Positions 14,773-23,486 of a DNA stretch of 64,000 bases are shown piece after piece. Both the position numbers and the translations under genes were made by a program. This DNA comes from Actinoallomurus purpureus. Lineage in GTDB: Bacteria; Actinomycetota; Actinomycetes; Streptosporangiales; Streptosporangiaceae. The DNA is taken from assembly GCF_024055795.1 (NCBI RefSeq), contig NZ_JAMXMY010000014.1, forward strand, positions 186,001 to 250,000, given 5' to 3'. Under the pieces are notes generated by a model that did not search any database, was not told where the DNA came from, and saw only the letters and a list, made by a program, of their open reading frames with translations. The stretch's first letter is position 1, and every line of letters begins with the position of its first letter.

Positions 14773-17700
14773 CAGCCCCCCAATGCCAAGAAGCGCTCGA
14801 TAATCACAGTTGCCAGGACGATTATTAGAAAAACGGACCATCGGGTGAATGGTCGTAGTCGTGATTCCTCGCCCCGCGGAAGGCGCAGGCGCGCGACCTC
14901 CCGCGCGACCAGGAGAATGATCAGCAACGGCAGGGCGACGAGACCGACCGGGGTCCAGGTCGTCGAGCCGAATCGGAAGTGCCGTGGCCGGGCCGGGGCC
15001 GGCGGGACGCCCGGAGGCGGCGCCCGCAGCGCGTAGACGGCGGCGTCACCGTCCACCAGGACCGGGCGCAGCCGCGGCGCAGCGGCCAGGGCGGCCCGCA
15101 GCCTGCCCGCGTAGGCGGCGGGCAGGCCGTAGTTGTAGTGGTTGTACGCCTCGTTGGCCCGGGTGGTGACGAAGTAGCCGCCGGGCCGCTCGCTCAGCGC
15201 TGCGATGATCTTAGAGATGTCGGACGGGTCGCCGGTGGCGCGGACGGCGGTGTAGTCGAAGCGCTCCATCGCGCGGGTGCCCCACGGCATCATCGGGAAG
15301 TAGCCGGCGTCATCGTTCGGGTCCGCCTGCCACACCACGTTGATCACGCCGGTGGGGGTCTGCCGCAGCATCGCCTCGAAGGCACGCACCTCGCCGGGGC
15401 GTACCTGTTCGAAGTTCTCATTGCCGAAGCGGACGAACAGGAAGCCCCCCGCCAGCAGCAGCCCGGTCAGGGCCGCGGCGACCACCGCGAGGGTGCGGCG
15501 CGTCCCGGCGAACGTCGTGGGGAAGAACACGTACGCCGCGAGGAGACAGGCGCCGGGGAGGACGAAGAAGTACACCCGCAGCGCGATCTCGCCGCCGTAG
15601 TTCTGCAGGCCGGCCGCGAGGAAGGGCGCGGCCAGCAGGACCAGCGCGACCCGGTCGTCGAGGCGGCGCAGCCGCCGTCGTACCGCCCCGGAGACCGCGA
15701 GCAGCATGATCACGGCGGCGATGAGGATCCGCACCGACTGCACCGTCGCCAGGCTCTCGCTGCCATTGCTCACCCGTCCGGCGACGCCGCCGGTCAGATT
15801 GGACAGCAGCGCGCCCGCGCCGGAGAACAGGTCGCCGATGTGCCCGGCCCAGTACGCCGTCGTCATGAAGGCGACCCAGCCGGCGACCATCACCGCGAGC
15901 AGGATCGGCAGGCTCCGCGCGGTGCAGCGCCGTATGACCACCAGTCCCGCGCAGGTGAAGAGGGTCAGGAACGGGGTCAGCTGGTGGCTCGCCGTCGTCA
16001 CGGCGAAGATCACGACGAGGAGCAGCAGGAGGACGGTGCGCGTGCCGGCCGGGACGTCGGCGGGCGGCCGCTCTCCGGCCGACATCGGCCCGGTGACGAA
16101 CGCCCGGATCCGGCCGGTCCGCGGCAGCCACGCCGCAGGCCGTACGGGCGGGCGGAACCAGTTCAGCAGCACGCCGACGAACATCAGGTAGAGCAGGTAG
16201 GAGAAGCCCTGGGGGCTGAAGTAGTCCTGCCCGACCCAGTCCGCCACCACGAACAGCCACGCGGCCAGCCAGCACGCACGCCAGTTCGCGCGCATGACCC
16301 GCAGGATGAGGTACACCGGCGCGAGGTACAGCAGTTGGGAGACGACCGGCGCCCAGTGCAGGAGGGGCTCCAGGTTCCGGACCCCGGCCGCGCGGGTCAC
16401 GAACGCGACGAGCGCGAAGAACCCCGGCCAGCTGAACCGCGCGTCCAGCGCGTAGTCCGCCGCGCCGGTCCGCCGGATGTACTCCACGAACCCGTAGTGC
16501 TGCCAGGCGGTCTCCGGCCGGGCGTACGGCTCCAGGGCCGGTGCCAGGCCGTGCAGCGCCACGACGATGGCCACCAGCTGAAGGAGCAGGAGCACCCGGC
16601 GGGGACGTTTCAGCCACAGCGTGACGAAGAACGCCGTGACGAGCAGCGCGGCGCCGACGAGCGTCGCGACCGGCAGCACCGAGATCAGCCCGTACCCGTT
16701 CATGCGGGAGAGCCGCACGTGGCGCAGCGGGATCCAGTAGAGGCCGAGCCCGGCCGCGAACAGCGCCCACACCGGCCAGGCGGCCTGCGGGACACGGCGC
16801 GGGGCGGGGCGCTCGGGCGGCCGTACGGTGCCGGGCGCCGCCGCGACGCCGGGCGCCGCCACGGCCGCCACGACGCCGACGCTCGTCCGCTCGTCCTCCG
16901 CCACGACGCTCGCGCTCGTTCGCTCGTCCTCCGCCGCGACGACGGCGGTGTCCACGGCCGTGCCGCCCGGCACCGGCGTCGCCGGGCGGACCACCCGGAG
17001 CAGGGCCGGGAGCACGGCGACCGCCAGCGCGGCGCTGACCGCCAGCACGGCGTACCCGGGACCGGTCGTGCGCACTCCGCCGGGCACGGCGAGCACCAGC
17101 GCCAGCACGCCGGTGAACCGCGCACCCTGCAGCAGGGCCACCCGCCGGGTGCGCCGCTGCACCCGAAGGACGCCGATGTACACCTCGATCAGCGCTTTGG
17201 GAAGGGTGGCGAGAGCGAGGATCCGCAGCAGCGGGGCGCCGTGGCGGGCGTACCCCGGGCCGAAGAGGGACAGCCCCAGCCGGGCGCCGAGCAGGAGGAC
17301 GACGGTGGCGGGCAGGAGGATGAGTGTCATCCGGACGAGCACCGACCGGCAGGCGGCGGCGAGCCCGCGCGCGTCGAACGCGCCCTCGACCGTCAGCGAG
17401 GTCGCCATGTTGACGGCCAGCACGTCGACGGTCGCGCCGAGCACCCACGCCAGGTAGAAGAACGCGTTCGTGCGGGCGTCCAGTCGGGCGGCGACGACGA
17501 CCGGTATGAGGTTGCACAGCGCGTAGTAGAAGAGCGTGCCGGTGTAGTCACCGGCGAGGTAGCGGCCGATCTCCGCGCCGGTCGGGACCGGCCGGTCGCC
17601 CGCGGTCGCGGCGACGTGGCGCGGGATGAGCCGCTGGTGGATCACCCCCTCCACCGGGATGAGGAGGAGCAGCGCGGCCAGCACCCAGGAGATGGCGATC

Positions 17701-18284
17701 CCGTCCTGGGGCAGCGCGTCGGCCAGGGCCACCAGCAGCACGATTTTGAGGGCGGCGAACAGCGTGTTCTTGCCGAGCACGCCGGTCGCGTGCCGCAGCC
17801 CGGTGAGCACCCCGTCCTGGGCGGTGAACAGGCTCCACGAGACGACGGCCGCGACGAAGAAGATCCCGGAGCCGAGCCCCGACAGGTGCGAGAACGACGG
17901 GCCCCACCACGAGAGCGTGAGCAGGAAACCGGCGGCGAGCGTGGCGGCGGCCGCGATGCCCGCGACGTACGTGCGCAGCACGAGCCGGCTCGTGCCCTGC
18001 CCCATCTCGGGGATGAACCGGATGAGGATGAAGTTCAGCGCCGTCAGGCCGCCGAGGAACATCATGGCCTGGTTCTGCGCGGACTGCCGGCCGACCTCGG
18101 CGGGACTGTAGAACCGGGCGGCGAGGAGCCAGTAGCCGAGCCCGAGCACGCCGGTGAGCCCGCCGTTGATCATCAGGGCGTACGCGTTGCGGAACAGCGG
18201 ATTGGCCAGCTCGCTCCGCAGGGCCGCCATGGGCTCCAGTGTCGCCTCTTCGCCCGCCCGCGCAAGTGACTTCTGACGCGTCAC
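14772..18284 (-). CDS. Polysaccharide flippase fused to a GT-C-like membrane protein
   Basis: The GTG start at 18284 overlaps the deacetylase stop by 4 nt (GTGA). The product has 1170 aa. Residues about 15-440 look like an MATE/Wzx-type oligosaccharide flippase (RNAYALMINGGLTGVLGLGY, ARFYSPAEVGRQSA, up to 12 helices). A Val/Ala/Glu-rich linker with two imperfect repeats (AEDERTSASVVAEDERTSVG) leads into a second polytopic half, residues about 500-1130. This half has luminal motifs typical of GT-C glycosyltransferase-like proteins (GFVEYIRRTGAADYALDARF, WVGQDYFSPQGFSYLLYLMF). It probably couples lipid-linked oligosaccharide translocation to transfer or polymerisation. Such a fusion is uncommon. 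A damaged copy of its middle lies at 13519-13655. Confidence 0.8.
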   Translation of the reverse strand: MTRQKSLARAGEEATLEPMAALRSELANPLFRNAYALMINGGLTGVLGLGYWLLAARFYSPAEVGRQSAQNQAMMFLGGLTALNFILIRFIPEMGQGTSRLVLRTYVAGIAAAATLAAGFLLTLSWWGPSFSHLSGLGSGIFFVAAVVSWSLFTAQDGVLTGLRHATGVLGKNTLFAALKIVLLVALADALPQDGIAISWVLAALLLLIPVEGVIHQRLIPRHVAATAGDRPVPTGAEIGRYLAGDYTGTLFYYALCNLIPVVVAARLDARTNAFFYLAWVLGATVDVLAVNMATSLTVEGAFDARGLAAACRSVLVRMTLILLPATVVLLLGARLGLSLFGPGYARHGAPLLRILALATLPKALIEVYIGVLRVQRRTRRVALLQGARFTGVLALVLAVPGGVRTTGPGYAVLAVSAALAVAVLPALLRVVRPATPVPGGTAVDTAVVAAEDERTSASVVAEDERTSVGVVAAVAAPGVAAAPGTVRPPERPAPRRVPQAAWPVWALFAAGLGLYWIPLRHVRLSRMNGYGLISVLPVATLVGAALLVTAFFVTLWLKRPRRVLLLLQLVAIVVALHGLAPALEPYARPETAWQHYGFVEYIRRTGAADYALDARFSWPGFFALVAFVTRAAGVRNLEPLLHWAPVVSQLLYLAPVYLILRVMRANWRACWLAAWLFVVADWVGQDYFSPQGFSYLLYLMFVGVLLNWFRPPVRPAAWLPRTGRIRAFVTGPMSAGERPPADVPAGTRTVLLLLLVVIFAVTTASHQLTPFLTLFTCAGLVVIRRCTARSLPILLAVMVAGWVAFMTTAYWAGHIGDLFSGAGALLSNLTGGVAGRVSNGSESLATVQSVRILIAAVIMLLAVSGAVRRRLRRLDDRVALVLLAAPFLAAGLQNYGGEIALRVYFFVLPGACLLAAYVFFPTTFAGTRRTLAVVAAALTGLLLAGGFLFVRFGNENFEQVRPGEVRAFEAMLRQTPTGVINVVWQADPNDDAGYFPMMPWGTRAMERFDYTAVRATGDPSDISKIIAALSERPGGYFVTTRANEAYNHYNYGLPAAYAGRLRAALAAAPRLRPVLVDGDAAVYALRAPPPGVPPAPARPRHFRFGSTTWTPVGLVALPLLIILLVAREVARLRLPRGEESRLRPFTRWSVFLIIVLATVIIERFLALGG

Positions 18285-19054
18285 ACGGTTCCTCGGAGGC
18301 GTCGTACGGCGTAGTGGGACCGGCGTACGACGGCGTACCCCTTGGTCAGCGCGTGGTCGACCAGGAATCCGCGACCACGCAGCGCCCGCTCGAAGCCGGT
18401 GAGGGACGTGCCGGCCCGTACGGTCAGCCGGGGGACGGCCATCGGGTCCTCGTCCGCGGCCGGCAGCGCGTTCGCGACCGCGCAGGCCGCGTCGTACTCC
18501 GCCGCCCGGACCTCGCGGCGCACGCGTGCGCTGGAGTAGCCGTACGGGTAGGCCATCGTGGTCACGGCGCGGCCCAGCCGGTCCTCCAGGAGCCGCTTGC
18601 TGCGCAGCAGCTCCGTGCGGAGCACCGCGTGGCCGAGCTGGTCGAGCTGGGCGTGGCTGTGGCCGTGCCCGCCGACCTCCACCCCGCAGGCCGTGATCTC
18701 CTCGGCCTGCTTCCAGCTGAGCATCCGGCCGAGCGGCCGCCCCGCGGCGTACGGCCCGGCGTCGCGGATCCAGCCGGTGGTGACGAACACCGTCGCCCGG
18801 AAGCCGAACCGGTCGAGCAGCGGCAGCGCACGCTCGTGGAAGTCGGCGTACCCGTCGTCGAACGTGATGACCACCGGGCGGCCGGTCGCGGGCCGCCGTC
18901 GTACCAGCTCACCGAAGGTGATCGGCGTGTACCCGGTGTCCTTCAGGTAGGCGAGCTGCTCGGCGAACGCCTCGGGGCGGACCGCGAGGCGGTCGGACCC
19001 GCCGATGGAGTGGTACATCAGGACCGGAACGGGCCCCGGGCGCGCGTCACCCAT
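18281..19054 (-). CDS. Polysaccharide deacetylase (NodB domain, CE4)
   Basis: The ATG at 19054, with GGGAGA upstream, gives 257 aa. NodB motifs: VPVLMYHSIGG at the N-terminus, VITFDDGYADFHE (catalytic and metal Asp pair), GGHGHSHAQLDQL (metal His), and MAYPYGYSS. There is no signal peptide, so it acts in the cytoplasm on a lipid- or nucleotide-linked sugar, or is exported by another route. It overlaps the preceding GT2 gene by 8 nt and the following flippase gene by 4 nt. The likely role is to remove N-acetyl groups from the glycan built by this operon. Confidence 0.9.
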   Translation of the reverse strand: MGDARPGPVPVLMYHSIGGSDRLAVRPEAFAEQLAYLKDTGYTPITFGELVRRRPATGRPVVITFDDGYADFHERALPLLDRFGFRATVFVTTGWIRDAGPYAAGRPLGRMLSWKQAEEITACGVEVGGHGHSHAQLDQLGHAVLRTELLRSKRLLEDRLGRAVTTMAYPYGYSSARVRREVRAAEYDAACAVANALPAADEDPMAVPRLTVRAGTSLTGFERALRGRGFLVDHALTKGYAVVRRSHYAVRRLRGTV

Positions 19055-19964
19055 GGGATCTCCCGAGGGAGCCGGCGGCGTACCCGGACATCGTGAACGC
19101 GAGCCCGGCCACGATCGCGCCCGCGCGCCCGAGCCCGGCCGGGTCGCCGGTGACGGCGGCGCGCAGCCCGCGCCCGACGCCGCGCGGCAACTCCACCAGC
19201 GCGTGCCGCCGCTCGCTGGCCAGCCCGTCCCCGACTCCGACGCTGCGCGTGACCATCGCCTTCGACAGGCCCTCGGCGTAGCAGCGGGTGCGGAAGTACG
19301 CGAAGCGGGCGCGTTCGCCGGGAACGCGGTGCCAGATGACCGCGCGGTCGTCGAACACCAGCACCGTCTCCGGCGCCGCCTGGCGCAGCCGGATGCAGAA
19401 CTCGGTCTCCTCACAGCCCAGCGGCCGTTTGCCCGGCGCGCGCCCGATGCCGCTGCGAAAGCCCCCGGCCACCTCGAACGCCGCGCGCCGGAACGAGGCG
19501 TTGCCGCCCATGAGGTTCCGGATCGGTCCCGTGGCCATCCCGCGGTACGTGCAGCCGACCACCCACGCGAACTCCTCGGGGAACCAGCGCGGAGCCTCGG
19601 ACGGCCAGAGCGGCAGCGTACGGCCGCCGACCCCGGCGACGTCCGGGGCGTCGTACCCGCCGGCCAGGACGGACAGCCATTCGGCGTGCGCCACCGCGTC
19701 GTCGTCGAGGAACGCCACCACCTCGCCGTGGGCCGCGGCCACGCCGGTGTTCTTGCCGCCGGACAGCCCCCGCCGCCCGGTGTTGGGGATCACCCGGACG
19801 TCCGGGAGCACCGACCGGAGGCGGTGCAGGAGTGTCTCGTTGTGGTCGACGACGAGGATGATCTCGTGAGGCGCGAGCCGCTGCGCCCGTACGGACGCGA
19901 CGGCGGCCAGGACGTCGTCCCAACGTCGCTCGGTGTAGGCGCAGATGACCACAGAGATCTTCAC
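19047..19964 (-). CDS. Family 2 glycosyltransferase
   Basis: The GTG at 19964 (AAAGGGGAGCGCGGCGTG) overlaps the previous stop as GTGA. Of 305 aa, the GT-A fold is evident: ISVVICAYTERRWDDVLAAV, LSGGKNTGVAAAHGEVVAFL then DDDA (DxD-like metal site), and RPLGCEETEFCIRL (acceptor-site ED-type motif). The C-terminal 60 residues include a possible membrane-associated helix (AGAIVAGLAFTMSGYAAGS). It is cytoplasmic or membrane-peripheral and transfers a sugar from a nucleotide donor onto a growing lipid-linked oligosaccharide. Donor specificity is unknown. Confidence 0.9.
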   Translation of the reverse strand: MKISVVICAYTERRWDDVLAAVASVRAQRLAPHEIILVVDHNETLLHRLRSVLPDVRVIPNTGRRGLSGGKNTGVAAAHGEVVAFLDDDAVAHAEWLSVLAGGYDAPDVAGVGGRTLPLWPSEAPRWFPEEFAWVVGCTYRGMATGPIRNLMGGNASFRRAAFEVAGGFRSGIGRAPGKRPLGCEETEFCIRLRQAAPETVLVFDDRAVIWHRVPGERARFAYFRTRCYAEGLSKAMVTRSVGVGDGLASERRHALVELPRGVGRGLRAAVTGDPAGLGRAGAIVAGLAFTMSGYAAGSLGRSHG

Positions 19965-21097
19965 GCCGCGCTCCCCTTTCGGTCCGGCGACCGGTTCCGG
20001 CCGGCGTCGGGTGCGTCGCGGCCGTCCGCGCGGGCCTTCGGGCGCAGCCGGGCGTACGCCCGCAGCACCCGGTCCGCGCCCGCGTACAGCACCGGGCTGG
20101 CCAGCACCGCGCTGCGCGCCCGGCGCACCGGGGCCTCCCGGACCCAGTGCAGACCGGCGGTGGCCGAGACGCGTGCCGCGCGGCCCTCCGCGATCGGGAA
20201 CTCGGCGTTCTTCAGCCAGTCCTTGTACTCCCGGCCGCCCCGCCCCATGGCGATCCAGCTGATCCCGGCGTCGGCGGCCGCCTCCGCCATCCGGAGATGG
20301 CCGATCATGCCGGGGGAGTACCGGCCGAACTCGACGTCGTACGCGGGGAACCATCCCGCCATGACCGGGCCCGCGCGCAGTCCCAGGTGCGCGGAGACGG
20401 GCCGGCCTCCGGCGCGCAGCACGCTGAGCACCCCCATACCGGTCTCGTGCAGGTGCTCCACGAGCGCCACGATCCAGGGCACGGCGAACCGGTCGGTGCG
20501 GCCCGTCCGGCGGTACTGCCCGGACTTCCAGGACATCAGGCGCCGCAGCTCCGCCGGGTCCCGCTCGTCGAATGTGTAGGTCACCTCCCCGGCCTCGCGC
20601 CCGAGCTTGCGCTCCTTGTACCGGACGGTCTTCAGCGTCTTCGGGGACCGCCGCCGGGCCTCGTCCGCGTACGCGGCGAAGCCCGCGCGCAGGTCCATCA
20701 CCGGCTCGACGCGGGTCTGCGCGTGATAGGGCGCGAACGCCGCCTGGTCGGCCAGGAGGTGGTCGAACTCCCAGACGGACAGGCGGCAGGCGCGCAGCAG
20801 CGCCCGGACGTCGAACTCCAGGTCCGGCGGGCCGGCGAATCCCTGGCAGTCGGTCAGCCCGGCGCCGATCGGCCGGCCCAGCCCCAGCGCGTGCCGTTCG
20901 TACGGCAGGAAGCCCACGACGCCGGTGCCGTCGCTCAGCACGGCCACGCGCGCGTCGGCCCGGAACCGGCCCACGGCCAGGGTGAACTCGGGTGCGAGGA
21001 ACGGATTGCCCAGAGCCGCGCCGGCGCCCTGGAGCGCGCGCCAGCGCGCCAGCTCCGGCTCCCCGAGATCCTCCGGGCGTGCGATGTCGACCCTCAC
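19961..21097 (-). CDS. CelD/BcsL-type GNAT acyltransferase (FemAB-like)
   Basis: The GTG at 21097 overlaps the previous stop as GTGA and yields 378 aa beginning VRVDIARPEDLGEPEL; upstream open sequence belongs to another gene read in a different frame. The two-lobed FemAB/CelD fold is indicated by NPFLAPEFTLAVGRFRADAR, the central RSPKTLKTVRYKERKLGRE, and the C-terminal GNAT block RPVSAHLGLRAGPVMAGWFP then EYKDWLKNAEFPIAEG. These proteins occur in exopolysaccharide gene clusters and are thought to acylate sugars or amino groups. Its place before the second glycosyltransferase supports glycan decoration. Confidence 0.85.
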   Translation of the reverse strand: MRVDIARPEDLGEPELARWRALQGAGAALGNPFLAPEFTLAVGRFRADARVAVLSDGTGVVGFLPYERHALGLGRPIGAGLTDCQGFAGPPDLEFDVRALLRACRLSVWEFDHLLADQAAFAPYHAQTRVEPVMDLRAGFAAYADEARRRSPKTLKTVRYKERKLGREAGEVTYTFDERDPAELRRLMSWKSGQYRRTGRTDRFAVPWIVALVEHLHETGMGVLSVLRAGGRPVSAHLGLRAGPVMAGWFPAYDVEFGRYSPGMIGHLRMAEAAADAGISWIAMGRGGREYKDWLKNAEFPIAEGRAARVSATAGLHWVREAPVRRARSAVLASPVLYAGADRVLRAYARLRPKARADGRDAPDAGRNRSPDRKGSAA

Positions 21098-21951
21098 CCG
21101 GCGGCCTCCTCGAGGTGGGCCTGCTCCAGGCCCACCCGCTCGTGGGCGGCGTGCTCCAGTACGGGACCGGCGGCGGGCCGCGGGCGACCCCGCTGCGCGG
21201 GCCCCCGGCGCCCTCGGACCATCGCGCGCAGCACCCGGAGGCCGTCGCGGCGGGCGTTCAGCTTCGAGACGCCCGACCTGCGGTCGAACTCGTGGCTGGG
21301 CACCTCGGCGATGCGCATCCCGGTGGTGATGGCGTTGACGCACAGCTCCGTCTCGATCTCGAACCCGTCGGCGGCCAGCCTCAGCCGGTCGACCACGGAG
21401 CGGCGCAGCGCGATGTACCCGTAGCACAGGTCCGTCCAGCGCACGCCGTACAGCACGTTGGCGAGCCTGGTCAGCCAGAGGTTCCCGGCCCGGCGCAGCC
21501 GCGTGAGGTCGTCGGAGCCGCCGCCCACGCAGTAGCGGGATCCCTTCACGACGTCGAACCCGCAGCAGATCAACGCGACGAACGCGTCGATCTCCCTGGG
21601 GTCCATGCTGCCGTCGGCGTCGATGGCGATGATGACGTCGCTGGTGGCGGCCTGGAAACCGGCCCGCATCGCCGCACCTTTCCCAGCGGGAGGCTGGCTG
21701 ATGATGACGGCGTCCGGTCGCAGGCGCCGGGTGACGTCGACGGTCCCGTCCGAGGACTCGCCGTCGACGACGACGACCTCCTCCACCCCGGAGAGCCGGG
21801 GCAGGAGCCATCGCAGGTTGTCGGCTTCGTTGAGGGTGGGGATGACGGCGGTGACGGTCGGCCAGGACGTGCGGTGACGTGCGGTGTCGAGATGATGCAG
21901 GAGCGCGCCGGAACGTACGCCGGCGCTGTGGAGGGAGTCCGGCTCGTGCAT
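21094..21951 (-). CDS. Family 2 glycosyltransferase (dolichyl-phosphate mannosyltransferase-like)
   Basis: This is the first gene of the operon. The ATG at 21951 is preferred over more distal starts because the glycosyltransferase domain follows directly; GGGGGC lies upstream. Of 285 aa: VTAVIPTLNEADNLRWLLPR, VVVVDGESSDGTVDV, GKGAAMRAGFQAATSDVIIA, IDADGSMDPREI (DxD), and the late SHEFDRRSGVSKLNARRDG typical of the DPM1-like clade. There is no transmembrane tail. It probably loads the first sugar on a polyprenyl phosphate or adds an early sugar. Its C-terminus is Arg/Pro/Ala-rich and ends in the GTGA overlap. Confidence 0.9.
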   Translation of the reverse strand: MHEPDSLHSAGVRSGALLHHLDTARHRTSWPTVTAVIPTLNEADNLRWLLPRLSGVEEVVVVDGESSDGTVDVTRRLRPDAVIISQPPAGKGAAMRAGFQAATSDVIIAIDADGSMDPREIDAFVALICCGFDVVKGSRYCVGGGSDDLTRLRRAGNLWLTRLANVLYGVRWTDLCYGYIALRRSVVDRLRLAADGFEIETELCVNAITTGMRIAEVPSHEFDRRSGVSKLNARRDGLRVLRAMVRGRRGPAQRGRPRPAAGPVLEHAAHERVGLEQAHLEEAAG

Positions 21952-22195
21952 GGTGGTGCCCCCGGTCAGGCAGGGGAGACTCGGAGAGGACGAGGTCCCT
22001 GCCGAGGTCGATTGACACCATCGATGGTCGGCCGCCGGGCGCGGAAAACCCTCCCCCGCCTGACGCAACCGCCCTACGTCAGCCGGAGGGATCCGCAGGG
22101 TGACGCGACCGTCACCGGGCCTCGCGCCATGGGGTCGGAGGGCCGAGTAGGGTTGCGGGCGTCGGCAGTGGACGTACCGAGGAGGTGAGACTCAT

Positions 22196-22285
22196 TCCCG
22201 CTTCGCAGGCGGGGTGCTCTCACCGCATGTTCGCAGGGTCCCGCCGAGATCGGTGACCGCGAGAGCACCCTTCGGATCCCCCGAA
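22196..22285 (+). promoter_or_regulatory. Structured leader before the PrmC-related gene
   Basis: GGGTGCTCTC at 22212-22221 pairs perfectly with GAGAGCACCC at 22261-22270. A smaller stem, CCCGC TTCGCAG GCGGG (22197-22213), overlaps the left arm and competes with it. TTCGGATCCCCCGAA follows at 22271-22285, just before the start codon. Overlapping alternative stems are typical of attenuators or riboswitch-like leaders. I do not recognise a known class. Confidence 0.45.
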
Positions 22286-22293
22286 AGGCTCTC

Positions 22294-23091
22294 ATGTCGC
22301 TTTCCCCTTCCTTGCCCTCATCGTCCGCCATCGTCGGCCGCCTCCGCGCCGCCGGCTGCGTCTTCGCCGAGGACGAGGCGCGGTTGCTGATCGACACCGC
22401 GCGCACGCCGGACGACCTCGCCGCGATGGTGGACCGGCGCGTCGCCGGCCTGCCGCTCGAGCACGTCCTCGGCTGGGCCGAGTTCTGCGGGCTGCGCGTC
22501 GCGGTCGATCCGGGCGTGTTCGTCCCCCGGCGTCGCACGGAGTTCCTCGTAAGGCAGGCCGCCGCCCTCGCCGGGCCGGGTGCCGTCGTCGTCGACCTGT
22601 GCTGCGGCTCGGGCGCCCTCGGTGTGGCGCTGGCCGCGGCGCTCGGCACGGCCGAGGTGCACGCCGCCGACATCGATCCGGCCGCCGTCGCCTGCGCCCG
22701 CCGCAACCTGGCGTCCGTCGGCGGCCGGGCGTACGAGGGCGACCTGTACGACCCGCTGCCCGCGACGTTGCGGGGCCGCGTCGACGTCCTGCTGGCCAAC
22801 GTGCCGTACGTCCCCACCGGCGAAGTCGCCCTGCTGCCCGCCGAGGCGAGGGACCACGAGGCGCGGGTGGCTCTGGACGGCGGGGCCGACGGGCTGGAGG
22901 TCGCGCGGCGCGTAACGGCGGAGGCGCCCCACTGGCTGGCGCCGGGCGGCCACCTGCTGTTCGAGACCAGCGACCGCCAGGTGCCGAGGGCCGTCGAGAT
23001 CGTGGCTCGTGCCGGGCTCGTCCCCCAGGTGGTCGCGTCGGACGACCTGAACGCCACGGTCGTCATCGGCAGCCTCGGGTCTGCCGGTTGA
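22294..23091 (+). CDS. PrmC-related protein N5-glutamine methyltransferase
   Basis: This SAM-dependent methyltransferase of 265 aa is related to HemK/PrmC. An N-terminal helical domain (residues 10-65) precedes the Rossmann core: GVFVPRRRTEFLVRQ, motif I VVVDLCCGSGALGVALAAAL, acidic loop HAADIDPAAVACARRN, and NVPYVPTGEVALLPAEARDH in place of the NPPY catalytic loop of PrmC. The NVPY variant belongs to a subfamily separate from true PrmC, so release-factor methylation is uncertain. The ATG at 22294 follows GAAAGGCTCTC. A structured leader precedes it. Confidence 0.85.
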   Translation: MSLSPSLPSSSAIVGRLRAAGCVFAEDEARLLIDTARTPDDLAAMVDRRVAGLPLEHVLGWAEFCGLRVAVDPGVFVPRRRTEFLVRQAAALAGPGAVVVDLCCGSGALGVALAAALGTAEVHAADIDPAAVACARRNLASVGGRAYEGDLYDPLPATLRGRVDVLLANVPYVPTGEVALLPAEARDHEARVALDGGADGLEVARRVTAEAPHWLAPGGHLLFETSDRQVPRAVEIVARAGLVPQVVASDDLNATVVIGSLGSAG

Positions 23092-23486
23092 CGTCTGCGG
23101 CTTGAGCGCCGACGCGCCGAACCGAATGCTCGGCAATCGCGTAGCCCAACGGTGCGAACACCATCAAAGCGCCGCCGGGTACGAGCTTTCGCCGAGCATT
23201 ACGTCCGCCACCCACGCCAGGATCACGCGCAGCCGCTCGGAACCATGTGCTGACCTTCGGGCCAAGTGGGGACGAAGCTGGAAGATCTGGAGAGGCCGCC
23301 GAACCGGCGATGTCGGCGACGAGCGGACCGGCGACTGGTGCGCCACGCGCCTCGACCCGAGGGCAGGCATCTCACCGACCGTGATCCAGTCCACCGCGTT
23401 CTTGCTGAACGAGGCGCTCCACCGGGAGTTGGAATACGTCGCAGAGGGCAGGAAGCCGGGGGCGGCGTCTTCGATGCACCGCCCGC
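23092..23486. other. About 400 bp with no intact gene
   Basis: The plus frame around 23330-23460 reads LDPRAGISPTVIQSTAFLLN, faintly like the N-terminus of Cys/Met-metabolism PLP enzymes. Nothing on either side continues the family. It could be a remnant or chance. Confidence 0.4.

Noticed and set aside
22185-22258. Possible leader peptide starting GTG in the leader of the PrmC-like gene
   Set aside because: The GAGGAGG runs directly into the GTG with no spacing, and the peptide has no regulatory codon run.
23330-23460. Possible remnant of a Cys/Met-metabolism PLP enzyme (ISPTVIQSTAFLLN)
   Set aside because: Only one short stretch resembles the family and nothing continues it. A database search would be needed.
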